Assembly (NCBI GenBank): GCA_009746045.1
Contig: RPFO01000165.1
Span: forward strand, 248,001-312,000
Source: Mesostigma viride
Lineage: Eukaryota; Streptophyta; Mesostigmatophyceae; Mesostigmatales; Mesostigmataceae
Direction of reading: 5' to 3'
Length of the DNA stretch: 64,000 bases
Shown here: positions 63,834 to 64,000 of the stretch, in pieces
How positions within the stretch are numbered: the first letter of the stretch is position 1
How the letters are laid out: each line of letters opens with the position of its first letter
The notes under the pieces: generated by a model
The model's database searches: none
What the model was told of the DNA's origin: nothing
The model's input: the letters and a program-made list of their open reading frames with translations, nothing else
Position numbers and translations under genes: made by a program

Positions 63834-64000
63834 TTAATAGTCGGGGCGACGTGACAGGGCGTCAGGGACCGTGTTGTCAAGGCCCTTGACATATTCGATC
63901 TTGAACGGACCGAACTGCATGTGCCAAATATTCAAGCCAACGGGCTTGGCGTGGCGTAAGCATGGGCTGCGTCAACAAGTGCGTGAGGGGCCGATGGTCG
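63834..64000 (-). pseudogene. RNase H C-terminus of a second gypsy element (truncated by window end)
   Basis: The minus strand reads DHRPLTHLLTQPMLTPRQAR and then, after a one-base shift near 63925, FKIEYVKGLDN, VPDALSRRPDY and a stop at 63834. This is the standard end of a Ty3/gypsy RNase H (TDHxxL ... RW ... YxxGxxNxxxDALSR). It extends beyond the window. A2 is inserted about 110 bp downstream of its stop. Confidence 0.8.

Overview
The window is eukaryotic repeat-rich DNA, most likely from an alga or another protist. Supporting signs are GT-AG style splice donors, AATAAA signals, G-rich microsatellites and almost wall-to-wall LTR retrotransposons nested in one another. The species cannot be decided from the sequence. 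No confidently intact host gene is visible; the best host-like piece is a broken CENP-B/pogo-type exon at 9331-9876.

Layout. 1-1017: microsatellites and an exon-like fragment. 1023-8828 (-): copia-like element A1 with both LTRs and target duplication CGAGA, inserted in the gene fragment that continues at 8829-9876. 10300-14450: an accessory block with a 60-bp minisatellite, a small acidic ORF, two G-rich arrays flanking a 770-bp inverted-repeat element, a 10-bp satellite and GGTGGGACA repeats. 14450-15095: an old LTR. 15101-21236 (-): copia-like element B1. 21237-21763 (+): a gag fragment. 22610-24790 and 33107-33805 (+): 5'-truncated non-LTR retrotransposon copies, one split by copia-like element B2 (24791-33106, -), which carries a 2.3-kb tandem-dimer insertion. 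34550-63721 (-): copia-like element A2, stretched to 29 kb by insertions. Its 3' part holds a Ty3/gypsy-like element with a DNA cytosine methyltransferase and a PHD finger (36092-41185, -) and an integrase-less copia-like polyprotein C1 (44004-48733, -). Its gag is split by the young, intact copia-like element B3 (54737-60891, +). 63834-64000 (-): the RNase H end of another gypsy element, the target of A2.

The gypsy element is the main candidate for an unusual system: a retrotransposon carrying a DNMT3-type methyltransferase (motifs I, IV, VI, VIII and X visible) and a C4HC3 PHD finger behind its integrase. It is broken by frameshifts here, one of them at a G run.

The copia-like elements look like one divergent group. 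LTRs of A1, A2, B2 and B3 end AGTT...AACT instead of TG...CA, proved by exact 5-bp target duplications. A and B carry the integrase before the protease (Gag-IN-PR-RT-RH), with shortened integrase catalytic spacing. A, B and C1 all have an RT active site reading HGDD instead of YVDD. C1 lacks an integrase altogether. In family B, Gag-IN and PR-RT-RH are split or fused by one base in a C8/C9 run.
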